Part shown: positions 1 through 8,107 of the stretch, piece after piece
Position numbering within the stretch: position 1 is the first letter of the stretch
Layout: each line of letters begins with the position of its first letter
Source: Bacilli bacterium
GTDB lineage: Bacteria > Bacillota_I > Bacilli_A > RF39 > UBA660
DNA: 64,000 nucleotides
Direction of reading: 5' to 3'
Assembly (NCBI GenBank): GCA_900768345.1
Contig: CAAGCO010000022.1
Coordinates: 48,639-112,638, forward strand
Position numbers and translations under genes: made by a program
Notes under the pieces: generated by a model
What the model was told of the DNA's origin: nothing
Databases searched by the model: none
What the model saw: the letters and a program-made list of their open reading frames with translations, nothing else

Positions 1-1033
1 TTCTTATATGTGCTGGTATTCTTCCGACTGACATAGTATTTATGTCTTTAATAGCTTCTTTAATTGCCGTATCTGCTGAATTACTTTTAGGACTTAGTGC
101 CATATCTATTACTGCACAAGAGAGTGGCTTAACTAATTCTGGATATCCAATTCTTTCACTTGCTTCAACTGCAGCAACTACTTTAGGACCAATCATGGGA
201 TTTGCAAGACCTATATCTTCATAAGCGATAACAATCATTCTTCTATAAATAGAATCATAGTCTCCGCTTACTATCAATCTTGCTAAATAGTGAAGGGCTG
301 CATCTACATCACTTCCTCTAATACTTTTTTGAAATGCAGATAACATATCGTAGTGTCCATCCTCATCTTTATCAGTGAAGAATGAAGGAGTATTAGTTGT
401 TTCTTTTATATTATCAATTGTTACTTCTTTATTGTATCCATAATAATTAAATTCAATAAGATTGTATGCAAATCTTATATCTCCATTAGATATTTTAGCA
501 ATATATTTTATAGTTTTATTATCCATCTTTATATCTGAAAGAACATTTTTAACTTTTTTAATGCCTATTTCAATATCTTCTTCGCTTAAAGCATGAAGTT
601 CAATTAGTTGACATCTACTTCTAATGGCAGGATTAATTGAATGATATGGATTAGAATTAGTAAGACCAATTAGAACAATAAGACCACTTTCAATATATGA
701 AAGTAATATATCTTGTTTATCTTTGTTCATTCTATGTATTTCATCTACGATAAGAATCATGTTTCCATACATTTTGGCTTCTTCAATAACTACTTCAAAA
801 TCTTTTTTAGAATTAATAGTAGCATTAAGCATTCTGTATCTAATACCAAGTTCATTTATTAAAGCAAGAGCAATTGTAGTTTTACCACAACCACTATTAC
901 CATAAAAAATTATATTAAATAAAACTTTGTTTTTTACTAAGTTTGTTAATACTTTATCTTTACCAATAAGATGCTTTTGACCTAGAACATCTTTTAAATT
1001 ATTAGGTCTTAATTTATTTTGTAATAATTCCAT
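1..1033 (-). CDS. rarA: Replication-associated recombination protein RarA (MgsA), 3' end outside window
   Basis: AAA+ ATPase of the RarA/MgsA/WRNIP1 family, which acts at stalled replication forks. The 344 codons seen read open to the left edge, so the C-terminus is missing. Walker A (GNSGCGKT) lies near residues 45-52 and Walker B/sensor region reads VDEIHRMNK; the later segment GHYDMLSAFQKSIRGSD and RMIVIAYEDIGLANP are typical of the RarA C-terminal half. Start ATG at 1033 is preceded by GAGGTG. It is divergent from the membrane-protein gene at 1166, with a direct-repeat operator between them. Family identity is secure; function is by family knowledge. Confidence 0.93.
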   Translation of the reverse strand, partial: MELLQNKLRPNNLKDVLGQKHLIGKDKVLTNLVKNKVLFNIIFYGNSGCGKTTIALALINELGIRYRMLNATINSKKDFEVVIEEAKMYGNMILIVDEIHRMNKDKQDILLSYIESGLIVLIGLTNSNPYHSINPAIRSRCQLIELHALSEEDIEIGIKKVKNVLSDIKMDNKTIKYIAKISNGDIRFAYNLIEFNYYGYNKEVTIDNIKETTNTPSFFTDKDEDGHYDMLSAFQKSIRGSDVDAALHYLARLIVSGDYDSIYRRMIVIAYEDIGLANPMIGPKVVAAVEASERIGYPELVKPLSCAVIDMALSPKSNSADTAIKEAIKDINTMSVGRIPAHIR

Positions 1034-1078
1034 AGTACACCTCATAAGTATTTTATCAATTTTATAATTAAATTTAAA

Positions 1079-1098
1079 GTCATTTAAAAGTCATTTTA
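1079..1098. promoter_or_regulatory. Direct-repeat operator, copy 1
   Basis: GTCATTTAAAAGTCATTTTA contains two GTCAYTT half-sites spaced 11 bp apart, about one helical turn, as OmpR-family regulators often use. A near-identical element (18/20) lies at 14074-14093 before an ABC transporter operon that carries its own OmpR-type regulator. Here it sits just upstream of the -35 of the gene at 1166. Operator role is inferred. Confidence 0.5.
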
Positions 1099-1109
1099 AA
1101 TAAATATTA

Positions 1110-1138
1110 TTGTTATTGATATATTTATTTGCTATAAT
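1110..1138 (+). promoter_or_regulatory. SigA-type promoter for the flippase-like gene
   Basis: TTGTTA (1110-1115), 17-bp spacer, TATAAT (1133-1138). The predicted start near 1145 leaves a leader of about 20 nt with the ribosome site AGAGGAAG before ATG 1166. Confidence 0.75.
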
Positions 1139-1165
1139 GGGTATGCATTAATAAAAGAGGAAGCT

Positions 1166-2170
1166 ATGAAAAAGATAAGACTTAAAAGTATTTTATTAGT
1201 AGTATTAACAATAGGATTGTTTTGGTACATATTGAAGGATAATTTTAGTGAGTCAGTCACTTTATTACTTTCATCTAATATATGGTATTTATTATTAGTT
1301 GTAATTACATATATTGTTTATTTTTTTGTGGAAACATATTTACTTTACTTATTAATTAATAAAGTAAATAATTCTTATTCTTATAAACTAACTTTAGAAT
1401 TAAATTTAATGACTAAATTTTTTAATGGAATAACACCATTTTCATTAGGAGGTCAACCACTTCAAGTGTATGAACTTAGTAAGAGTAAAGTAAGGGTTAC
1501 AGAGTCTTTATTAGTTATTGTAGAAAACTTTATAGTTTTACAAATTTCTATGACAATTATGTCTCTTATATCTTTAGGAGTTTGCTTATATAATGGATTT
1601 ATTCCAACTAAAATATTATGGATTTTAACTATAATAGGTGTGTTTATAACAATTATATCTTTCTTTATGGCGATATTTATGGGATTAAAAATACATTATG
1701 CTAAAAAAGCTGGAAAATGGTTTATAAATATTCTTAGTAAATTTCATATATTAAAGAATAATGAAGAATCATATTTAAGATGGACTAATAAATGTGATGA
1801 ATACAATACTAGTTTTAAAATATTATTAAAAGATAAAACTTTTATTGTAAAGTGCATATTTCTAAATATATTTTATATGACAATATTTTGCATGATACCA
1901 TTCTTTGTGTTTAAGGCTTTAGATATAAATATAAGCATTAATATGTTTTATGTGATAATATTTGCTTGTTTTGTTTATATTTCAGCATCATTTGTACCAA
2001 TTCCAGGTGCTAGTGTAGGTATGGAGTATGCGTTTATTAATTATTTTGAATTAATAGTTAGTAGTTCTTTAGTAATGCCTGGTGTATTACTTTGGAGGTT
2101 TGTTTCTTATTATATACCAATGATAACTGGAGGAATATTATTTAATATCAAAGATTCTATGAAAAAATAG
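1166..2170 (+). CDS. Flippase-like membrane protein, LPG_synthase_TM/UPF0104 family
   Basis: A 334-aa polytopic membrane protein with about eight hydrophobic segments. The conserved motifs of the UPF0104/lysylphosphatidylglycerol-synthase transmembrane family are visible: GGQPLQVYELSK near residue 93 and FVPIPGASVGMEYAFI near residue 275. It corresponds to the MprF flippase half only; no aminoacyl-transferase domain follows. Such proteins are thought to move lipids or lipid-linked glycans across the membrane; the substrate here is unknown. RBS AGAGGAAG precedes ATG 1166. An upstream 11-bp-spaced direct repeat shared with the envelope-stress operon at 14133 suggests co-regulation (inference). 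Confidence 0.85.
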   Translation: MKKIRLKSILLVVLTIGLFWYILKDNFSESVTLLLSSNIWYLLLVVITYIVYFFVETYLLYLLINKVNNSYSYKLTLELNLMTKFFNGITPFSLGGQPLQVYELSKSKVRVTESLLVIVENFIVLQISMTIMSLISLGVCLYNGFIPTKILWILTIIGVFITIISFFMAIFMGLKIHYAKKAGKWFINILSKFHILKNNEESYLRWTNKCDEYNTSFKILLKDKTFIVKCIFLNIFYMTIFCMIPFFVFKALDINISINMFYVIIFACFVYISASFVPIPGASVGMEYAFINYFELIVSSSLVMPGVLLWRFVSYYIPMITGGILFNIKDSMKK

Positions 2171-2192
2171 TTTGCTAATTGCAAACTTTTTA
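2169..2192 (+). terminator. Intrinsic terminator
   Basis: AGTTTGC / GCAAACT stem with a TAATT loop, followed by a T run; it overlaps the stop codon of the upstream gene. Confidence 0.85.
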
Positions 2193-2193
2193 A

Positions 2194-2222
2194 TTGCTTA
2201 GTTTTTCTATAAATGATATACT
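2194..2222 (+). promoter_or_regulatory. Promoter abutting the terminator
   Basis: TTGCTT (2194-2199), 17-bp spacer, TATACT (2217-2222), beginning right after the T run of the preceding terminator. Confidence 0.65.
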
Positions 2223-2240
2223 TAATAATAGGGTGAAGAT

Positions 2241-3458
2241 ATGAATAGAGAAAATAAAATACTTTTTGGTGTATGCCTGGGAATAATGTTTCTAATATCA
2301 GTATCTACTTCATATGGATACTTCAGTTCTACAATTAGAAACGATAGTGTAAAAGATCAAGTAGTTACAACTGGTACGTTAAGTTTAAGATATGTTGATG
2401 GTGCTGAAATAAATATGCAAAATATAACTCCAGGAGCAACAGTTACAAAAACTGTTTATGTAGCAAATACTGGAACTTTAAATGCAACATATAATCTTGT
2501 ATGGCAAGAATTAGTTAATGAAATTACTAATGATGAAATGTTAATTGAGGGAATATGTACTAGACTTGATGGTATTAGCGAGAGTGTAAGCGGTACATGT
2601 AATAATATATCTAGTACTCCTATTTCATCAAATGTAATTAAGAGTGCTGTTTCTATTGAGCCAAATATAATTCATAAATATGATTTGACTATAACATTTA
2701 AAGAAGCTAATGCAAGTCAAAATTATAATCAAAGTAAGAAATTTAGTGGTGTTATCGGTGTAAAAGAATCAACAACTTTAGATTTTTCGAGTGATAGTTG
2801 GAATACAATTATTTCAAATGTTAAAGCAGGTAAGGGTTCTTCTTATGAAGTAGGAGCAACAAAAGAAGTAACTTTGAGTACACTTGGTACACATACTATT
2901 AGGGTTGCAAATAATACATCGCCAAGTGAATGTTCTACAAGTGGTTTTTCACAAACTGCTTGTGGCTTCGTGCTTGAATTTGCTGATATTATTACAACAC
3001 ATTCTATGGATAGCAGCTCTGTAGGTGGCTGGAATGAAACTGCACTTTATACATATTTAAATAATACTATTTATAATGAACTACCTAATAATTTAAAAAA
3101 TTCAATAATAAATACTACTGTTGTTTCTAGTCCTAGTATTATTAGTGAAGAACATATAGTATCGACAGATAAAATGTACTTACTTGCTCCAAAAGAAATA
3201 TATAGTGATTGGTCTGATGAGTATGATATTTCAAAGAATTTAACAAGACAGTTAGATTATTACAAATCAAAAGGAACTTCTACAAACGTTAATTCTAGTG
3301 CTCTTAAATTATTAGGAAGCACTAATACTGCATGGTGGACTAGATCTGCTGATCATATAGATTCCGAATTTTTCTTTATGGTGTTTGCTGCGGGCAATTG
3401 TGCAAGTGATTCTGTTACTTCATCAGCAGGTGTTTCACCAGCATTTAGAATAGGATAA
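2241..3458 (+). CDS. TasA-like N-terminal domain fused to DUF6273-like C-terminal domain, surface protein
   Basis: A 405-aa exported protein. Residues 7-27 form a signal/anchor segment ending in SYGYFSS, and residues 30-180 look like the TasA/camelysin family (VVTTGTLSLRYVDG, ITPGATVTKTVYVANTGTLNATYNL), whose members are processed by SipW-type peptidases into extracellular fibres. The C-terminal part (about 220-405) resembles DUF6273: YTYLNNTIYNELP, then KMYLLAPKEIY, AWWTRSA and GVSPAFRIG. Six cysteines are present outside the anchor. Monocistronic between two terminator/promoter pairs. Domain names are by recognition only; the role is probably cell surface or matrix. Confidence 0.7.
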   Translation: MNRENKILFGVCLGIMFLISVSTSYGYFSSTIRNDSVKDQVVTTGTLSLRYVDGAEINMQNITPGATVTKTVYVANTGTLNATYNLVWQELVNEITNDEMLIEGICTRLDGISESVSGTCNNISSTPISSNVIKSAVSIEPNIIHKYDLTITFKEANASQNYNQSKKFSGVIGVKESTTLDFSSDSWNTIISNVKAGKGSSYEVGATKEVTLSTLGTHTIRVANNTSPSECSTSGFSQTACGFVLEFADIITTHSMDSSSVGGWNETALYTYLNNTIYNELPNNLKNSIINTTVVSSPSIISEEHIVSTDKMYLLAPKEIYSDWSDEYDISKNLTRQLDYYKSKGTSTNVNSSALKLLGSTNTAWWTRSADHIDSEFFFMVFAAGNCASDSVTSSAGVSPAFRIG

Positions 3459-3481
3459 TAAGAGATTTACATAAACTTTGT

Positions 3482-3509
3482 AAAAGAACTATGAAATATT
3501 AGTTCTTTT
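3482..3509 (+). terminator. Intrinsic terminator
   Basis: Ten-bp perfect stem AAAAGAACTA / TAGTTCTTTT with an 8-nt loop. TATAAT at 3514-3519 follows after four bases and is the likely -10 for xerD. Confidence 0.85.
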
Positions 3510-3536
3510 GTTGTATAATGATAATGGGTAAAAATT

Positions 3537-4448
3537 ATGATAGAGATTGATAATAAAGAATATATTGATGATTTTAGTGATTATTTAAGAATAGATAAAA
3601 ATTATAGTGCTAATACTATAGAGTCGTATATTAGAGACATTAGAAGCTTTTTGGAATACACTGATAAAGAAATTCTTGATATATCTAAAAAGGATATTGA
3701 TAATTATATTTTACATGTGCTTCCTAAATATAATGAAAGTTCTATTAATAGAATAATTGCTAGTATTAAAAGTTTTTTTAAATATTTATCTATATATAAA
3801 GGTTTTATTAATGTTAGTGAAGATGTTGAGAGTCTCAAAAGAAAGAAAGTACTTCCTAAATATTTAAGTATTGAAGAAGTTGATAAACTTTTAGATATAA
3901 AGTTAGTAACGCCTTTTGATTATAGAAATAAAACTATTCTTGAACTTTTATATGCGACTGGGCTTAGAGCTACTGAACTTATAAATCTTGATTTAATTAA
4001 TATAGATACTGCTAATATGGTTGTTAAAGTATATGGAAAAGGAAGTAAAGAGAGAATTGTTCCTTTGAGTAAAATAGCTGTTAATTATTTAGATTTATAT
4101 ATTAATAAATATAGACCGATGATGTTTGTTAAAAATCAAAAGCCAACTGATGCGTTATTTTTAAATAATCATGGTCAGAGAATGACAAGACAAGGTTTAT
4201 ATAAAATTATTGGTGAAATAGCAAGAACTAAAAAGATAGATAAAGAAATAACGCCACATGTGTTAAGACATAGTTTTGCAACTCATATGATAGAATGTGG
4301 TGCTGATATACGTAGTGTTCAAGAATTACTTGGTCATGAGAACGTTGTTACTACGGAAATATATACGCATCTTGCAAATAATTTTATAAAAGAAAATTAT
4401 AATGAATATTTTAATAGAAGTACGAAGGAAGGTGGAAATAATGTTTAA
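3537..4448 (+). CDS. xerD: Tyrosine recombinase XerD
   Basis: A 303-aa site-specific tyrosine recombinase that, as XerC/XerD partners, resolves chromosome dimers at dif. The SAM-like core-binding domain covers residues about 8-95 and the catalytic domain 105-290. All catalytic residues are visible: R144 (TGLRATEL), K168 (GKGSKER), H241 and R244 (HVLRHSF), H267 (LGHENV) and nucleophile Y276 (IYTH). Overlap with deoB downstream reproduces the Bacillus ripX-drm order, which favours XerD over XerC. No strong ribosome site precedes ATG 3537, and the -10 ends only 17 nt upstream. A dif-like target lies in this same window at 33574-33601. Confidence 0.9.
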   Translation: MIEIDNKEYIDDFSDYLRIDKNYSANTIESYIRDIRSFLEYTDKEILDISKKDIDNYILHVLPKYNESSINRIIASIKSFFKYLSIYKGFINVSEDVESLKRKKVLPKYLSIEEVDKLLDIKLVTPFDYRNKTILELLYATGLRATELINLDLINIDTANMVVKVYGKGSKERIVPLSKIAVNYLDLYINKYRPMMFVKNQKPTDALFLNNHGQRMTRQGLYKIIGEIARTKKIDKEITPHVLRHSFATHMIECGADIRSVQELLGHENVVTTEIYTHLANNFIKENYNEYFNRSTKEGGNNV

Positions 4449-5607
4449 AAGAGTATTTTTAGTTGTTATGGATAGTGTTGGAGTTGGATCAACAGAAGAC
4501 TCAGATAAGTATGGTGATAAAGGCGCTAATACAGTTTTACATACTATAGGAGACGCATATAATTTAGATGTACTTGAAAAATTAGGGCTTACTAATTTAG
4601 TTGGGAAGAATGAAGAGAATGTTAAAGCTTTATATATGAGAGCTAAACCTGTTAATGTTGCAAAAGATACATTAAATGGTCATTATGAAATGATGGGAGC
4701 TGTAGCTAAAGTTCCATATAAAACTTATCCTGATGGTTTTCCTCTTGAGTTAATATCTAAGATTCAACATGCTATTAATAGAGATGTAATAGGTAATTGT
4801 GTTGCAAGTGGAACACAAATTATTGAAGATTTAGGTGAAATGCATATGAAGACTGGGGCTATTATAGTTTATACTTCAGCAGATTCAGTTCTTCAAATAG
4901 CTGCACACGAAGATATTATTCCAGTAGAAGAATTATATAAAATATGTGAAACAGTTAGAGAATTAACTAAGGGAGACGAATACAAGATTGCTAGAATTAT
5001 TGCTCGTCCATTCGTTGGAAAACCTGGAAGTTTTACAAGAACACCTAAGAGACATGATTATGCTTTAGACCCACCAATTAATGTACTCGATTTACTTGAT
5101 AAAAATAATGTTGCTACTATAGCTGTTGGTAAAATATCAGATATATTTAATAACAAGAGTATTGCTGTTAAAGTTAGAACAAGAGACAATCTAGATGGAA
5201 TAATGAAGTTAATTGATTTTGCTAAAGGAAATTTCAAAGGTTTCTTATTTGCAAATTTAAATGACTTTGATATGTTATATGGACATAGAAGAAATAGAGA
5301 AGGATATTTAAAAGCTTTAGAAGAATTAAATTATTATTTACCAACATTCTTAAAGAATCTTAAAAAAGATGATTTATTCATATTAACTGCTGATCATGGA
5401 AATGATCCTACATGGAAAGGTACAGATCATACTCGTGAATATATACCAATTATGATATATAGTCCAAGCTTTAAATATGGTAAACGTTTAGAAGACAGAA
5501 GTACATTTGCTGATATTGGGGCTACTATTCTTGATAATTTTGGTATTAAAAACGAACTTGGAATTGGTACTTCTATATTTGATGAAGTAAAAAAAGAAGA
5601 AGAATAG
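4441..5607 (+). CDS. deoB: Phosphopentomutase DeoB
   Basis: Interconverts ribose-1-phosphate/deoxyribose-1-phosphate and the 5-phosphates in nucleoside salvage; cytoplasmic, Mn-dependent. The 388-aa length fits the family (about 390). Alkaline-phosphatase-superfamily metal motifs are present: VVMDSVGVG at the N-terminus, LFANLNDFDMLYGHRR, LTADHGNDPTWKGTDHTREYIP. Start ATG 4441 is chosen because it begins the MFKRVFLVVMDSVG motif and follows AGGAAGGTGG; the longer upstream frame has no support. It overlaps the xerD stop by 8 nt, implying coupling. A terminator follows at 5616-5646. Confidence 0.96.
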   Translation: MFKRVFLVVMDSVGVGSTEDSDKYGDKGANTVLHTIGDAYNLDVLEKLGLTNLVGKNEENVKALYMRAKPVNVAKDTLNGHYEMMGAVAKVPYKTYPDGFPLELISKIQHAINRDVIGNCVASGTQIIEDLGEMHMKTGAIIVYTSADSVLQIAAHEDIIPVEELYKICETVRELTKGDEYKIARIIARPFVGKPGSFTRTPKRHDYALDPPINVLDLLDKNNVATIAVGKISDIFNNKSIAVKVRTRDNLDGIMKLIDFAKGNFKGFLFANLNDFDMLYGHRRNREGYLKALEELNYYLPTFLKNLKKDDLFILTADHGNDPTWKGTDHTREYIPIMIYSPSFKYGKRLEDRSTFADIGATILDNFGIKNELGIGTSIFDEVKKEEE

Positions 5608-5615
5608 TAATTATT

Positions 5616-5646
5616 AAGTAACTTATGATATAATTAAGTTACTTTT
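5616..5646 (+). terminator. Terminator with an embedded -10 element
   Basis: Stem AAGTAACTTA / TAAGTTACTT ends in T5. The loop holds TATAAT (5629-5634), which is correctly placed to start transcription near 5641 for the next gene, so one short stretch appears to stop one transcript and start the next. Confidence 0.7.
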
Positions 5647-5661
5647 TATATGGAGGAATCT

Positions 5662-6846
5662 ATGAAAATAAATGATATATATGAAGTTACTATAAATGAT
5701 GAAGATGATATTGGTAATGGTATTACTAGAATAGATAATTTTGTTGTGTTTGTTCCTTATGCATTAAAAAATGAAAAAATAAAAGTAAAAATCACTAAAA
5801 TAAATAAGAGATTCGCAACTGCTAAAATAGAAGAAATAATTAATATAAATGATAGAAGACAGTGTACTAAATGTAAGATCTTTAATGAATGTGGAGGATG
5901 TTCATTCTTACATTTAAGTTTTAATGAAGAAAAGAAAAAGAAGATAGACTTTATAAATAAATTATTTAATACTAATGTTAAAGAAATACTTACTAATAAC
6001 GAATATAATTATAGAAATAAAGCTACTTTTCATGTTAAAAATGGTATGATTGGATATTATAGTGAAAACACTAATAATTTAGTAGAATTTGATAATTGTT
6101 TACTTTTAGATGAAAGAATTAATGAAGTATATAGTGTTTTAAAGAATATAAATCTTAGTGGCATATCCGAAGTAGTAGTTAGAACTTCTAAAAATAATAT
6201 TATGGTTATTCTTAAGGGTCAAAAAGAAGAATTTAATTACGATGAATTAGTTAATAAAATTAAGATAGATTCTCTATATTTAAATGATAAACTATTATAT
6301 GGTAGTGCTTATATTATTGAAGAACTTGGTAATATTAAATATAGTATTTATCCTAATGCATTTTTTCAAGTTAATACAGATAATATGAAAATTATGTATG
6401 ATAAGGTTAAAGAATATGCTGGAAGTGGAAATAAACTTTTGGACTTATATTGTGGTACTGGTACAATTGGAATATATCTTAAAGAAAATTTTGAGGAAGT
6501 CACTGGTATTGAAGTGAATAAGGAAGCAATATTAAATGCTAATATTAATAAAAACTTAAATAATTTAAGAAATATTAATTTTATTTGTGGAGATGCAAGT
6601 ATAGCTAAAAATAATGATTATGATGTTATAGTAGTAGATCCTCCTAGAAGCGGTTTATCTAAAAAAGTAATAGATTTTTTAAATAAAAGTAATGCTAAAA
6701 CAATTGTATATGTTTCTTGTAATCCTAAAACTTTAAAAAGAGATTTAGATTTATTAGCTAAATATAGTATGACAAAGCTTGAATGTATAAATATGTTTAA
6801 TAAAACTAAGCATTGTGAAGTAATCACTGCTTTAGATAAAAAATAA
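5662..6846 (+). CDS. 23S rRNA (uracil-5-)-methyltransferase, RlmD/TrmA family
   Basis: SAM-dependent m5U methyltransferase of the RumA/TrmA family, 394 aa. An N-terminal TRAM-like OB fold (about 1-60) is followed by four cysteines for a 4Fe-4S cluster (QCTKCKIFNECGGC and nearby), the SAM loop LLDLYCGTGTIGIYL, and the motif VVDPPRSGLS before the nucleophile in VYVSCNPKTLKRDL. Start is ATG 5662 because GGAGG at 5652-5656 sits 5 nt upstream; an ATG at 5650 would include the Shine-Dalgarno site. Which uracil is modified cannot be told from sequence, so no precise symbol is given. Confidence 0.9.
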   Translation: MKINDIYEVTINDEDDIGNGITRIDNFVVFVPYALKNEKIKVKITKINKRFATAKIEEIININDRRQCTKCKIFNECGGCSFLHLSFNEEKKKKIDFINKLFNTNVKEILTNNEYNYRNKATFHVKNGMIGYYSENTNNLVEFDNCLLLDERINEVYSVLKNINLSGISEVVVRTSKNNIMVILKGQKEEFNYDELVNKIKIDSLYLNDKLLYGSAYIIEELGNIKYSIYPNAFFQVNTDNMKIMYDKVKEYAGSGNKLLDLYCGTGTIGIYLKENFEEVTGIEVNKEAILNANINKNLNNLRNINFICGDASIAKNNDYDVIVVDPPRSGLSKKVIDFLNKSNAKTIVYVSCNPKTLKRDLDLLAKYSMTKLECINMFNKTKHCEVITALDKK

Positions 6847-6890
6847 AGAATGTACATATATACTAAAAAATATATTTAATAAAAATAATT

Positions 6891-6919
6891 TTGCTTGTTT
6901 GAATTTAGAAAAATAATAT
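6891..6919 (+). promoter_or_regulatory. Likely promoter of the leader RNA
   Basis: TTGCTT (6891-6896), 17-bp spacer, TAATAT (6914-6919), upstream of the structured leader. Confidence 0.45.
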
Positions 6920-6942
6920 GATATATATTAATTGTATTAATT

Positions 6943-7062
6943 ATCTTGCCATGAGTTAATACGACAATTTGGACGCTAAGGTTCTAATTCTTTAAGGCAA
7001 GAAAAAATTATTGCATGCTGCGGGATATCCCTTTTGATGGAATGAAGGGATATCCTTTTTTT
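6943..7062 (+). ncRNA. Unassigned structured leader RNA with intrinsic terminator
   Basis: Starts with TCTTGCC that can close with GGCAAGA at about 6996-7002, enclosing a GC-richer segment with GGACGCTAAGG. It is followed by a strong terminator: GGATATCCCTT (7023-7033) pairs with AAGGGATATCC (7045-7055), then T7. The 5' arm also lies in the self-complementary GGGATATCCC, which would allow alternative pairing. It precedes the ORF6N gene at 7086. Architecture suggests an attenuation leader or stand-alone small RNA; I could not match it to a known riboswitch class. Confidence 0.45.
7023..7062 (+). terminator. Terminator of the leader RNA
   Basis: Eleven-bp stem with the loop TTGATGGAATG and seven T residues; located 24 bp before the ORF6N start codon. 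Confidence 0.85.
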
Positions 7063-7085
7063 ATTCAAAAAGAAGGAGGTTTAAT

Positions 7086-7930
7086 ATGAATGAAATAGTA
7101 GAAAACGACGTTATAAATATTGAAAATATGATTTATGAATTTGATGGAAAGGAGGTAATGCTGGATACTGATTTAGCAAAACTATATCATGTAGAAACAA
7201 AAAGAATTAATGAAACTGTTAATAGAAACAAAGAAAAGTTTCCTAATAGAATATCGTGGATAACAAATGATACTGAAGTTGAAATTTTGTGGTCGCAAAA
7301 TGCGACCGCAAATATTAGTTCTAAATCTAGAACTAACCCTAGAGTGTTTACTGAGCAAGGAGTATATATGCTTGCTACAATATTAAAATCTAAAGAAGCA
7401 ATCATGACAAGTATTAGAATAATGGATACATTTGTAAATATGAGACATTATATTAATTATAATAAAAACGTATTACCAAGAAGATTTTATTATTAGAAGA
7501 CAAGGTAGATAATAATACTAAAAGAATAGATGAATTATTTGATAAATTTAATCCAAAAGTAATAACTAAAAATTCTATCTTTTATAAGAATGATATATAT
7601 GATGCATACTCAGTTTTAATAGAAATTTTTAAATTAGCTGAAGATGAGATAATAATTATTGATAATTATGCTGGAAAAGAATTACTTGATATATTAAGAA
7701 TAATAAATAAAAAAATTATAATAGTTACGTCCAATATAGATGATATTCAAAAGAAAAAGTATTTAAGACAGTATAAGAATGTATTATTTATAAAGAACGA
7801 TTCATATCATGATAGGTTTATAATCATAGATAGAAAAAAAGTGTTCCATTGTGGTGCATCATTTAAAGATTTAGGCAGCAAATGTTTTGAAATTAATGAA
7901 ATAGAAAATAAGATTGAAATTGATAGTTAG
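7086..7930 (+). pseudogene. ORF6N-domain protein, split by a frameshift near 7480-7496
   Basis: The first reading frame (7086-7496, 136 aa) has a KilA-N/ORF6N DNA-binding domain (VMLDTDLAKLYHVETKRINE, then RTNPRVFTEQGVYMLATIL), typical of phage-type antirepressors that also occur on chromosomes. It stops at 7494. The frame offset by one base continues without stops to 7930 and gives the usual C-terminal domain of these proteins: LEDKVDNNTKRIDELFDKF, FYKNDIYDAYSVL, IIIIDNYAGKELLDIL, YHDRFIIIDRKKVFHCGASF. Intact length would be about 281 aa. RBS AAGGAGG precedes ATG 7086. No canonical slippery heptamer is seen at the junction, so mutation or sequence error is more likely than programmed frameshifting. 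Confidence 0.8.
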
Positions 7931-8043
7931 TAAATGAGGTTGCTAAAGATTGCTGTATAAATAATTAATATTGTGCGTGATAATATTGGTATGTAAATAT
8001 ATTTTATAGTGATATTTAATAATATCAAATAAAATATTTTTTC

Positions 8044-8072
8044 TTGAATGAGTAACAAATGTTTGTTATTAT
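8044..8072 (+). promoter_or_regulatory. Promoter of the 8108 operon
   Basis: TTGAAT (8044-8049), 17-bp spacer, TATTAT (8067-8072). Confidence 0.65.
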
Positions 8073-8107
8073 AGTTACATACATAAATATATTTCAGGAG
8101 GTTTAAA

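Noticed and set aside
3537..4448. XerD as a phage or transposon integrase
   Set aside because: It overlaps deoB in the conserved chromosomal order, has full XerD length, and lacks mobile-element neighbours.
6943..7040. Resemblance to a c-di-GMP-I (GEMM) riboswitch through GGACGCTAAGG and TGCTGCGGGATATCC
   Set aside because: The first GEMM helix with GGCAAACC and the GAAA tetraloop are absent and spacing differs; the similarity is limited to two short pieces.
7480..7500. Programmed -1 frameshift in the ORF6N gene
   Set aside because: No X XXY YYZ slippery heptamer in the correct phase and no clear downstream stimulator.
7086..7930. Prophage because of the ORF6N domain
   Set aside because: No integrase, structural or lysis genes nearby; such genes also occur singly on chromosomes.
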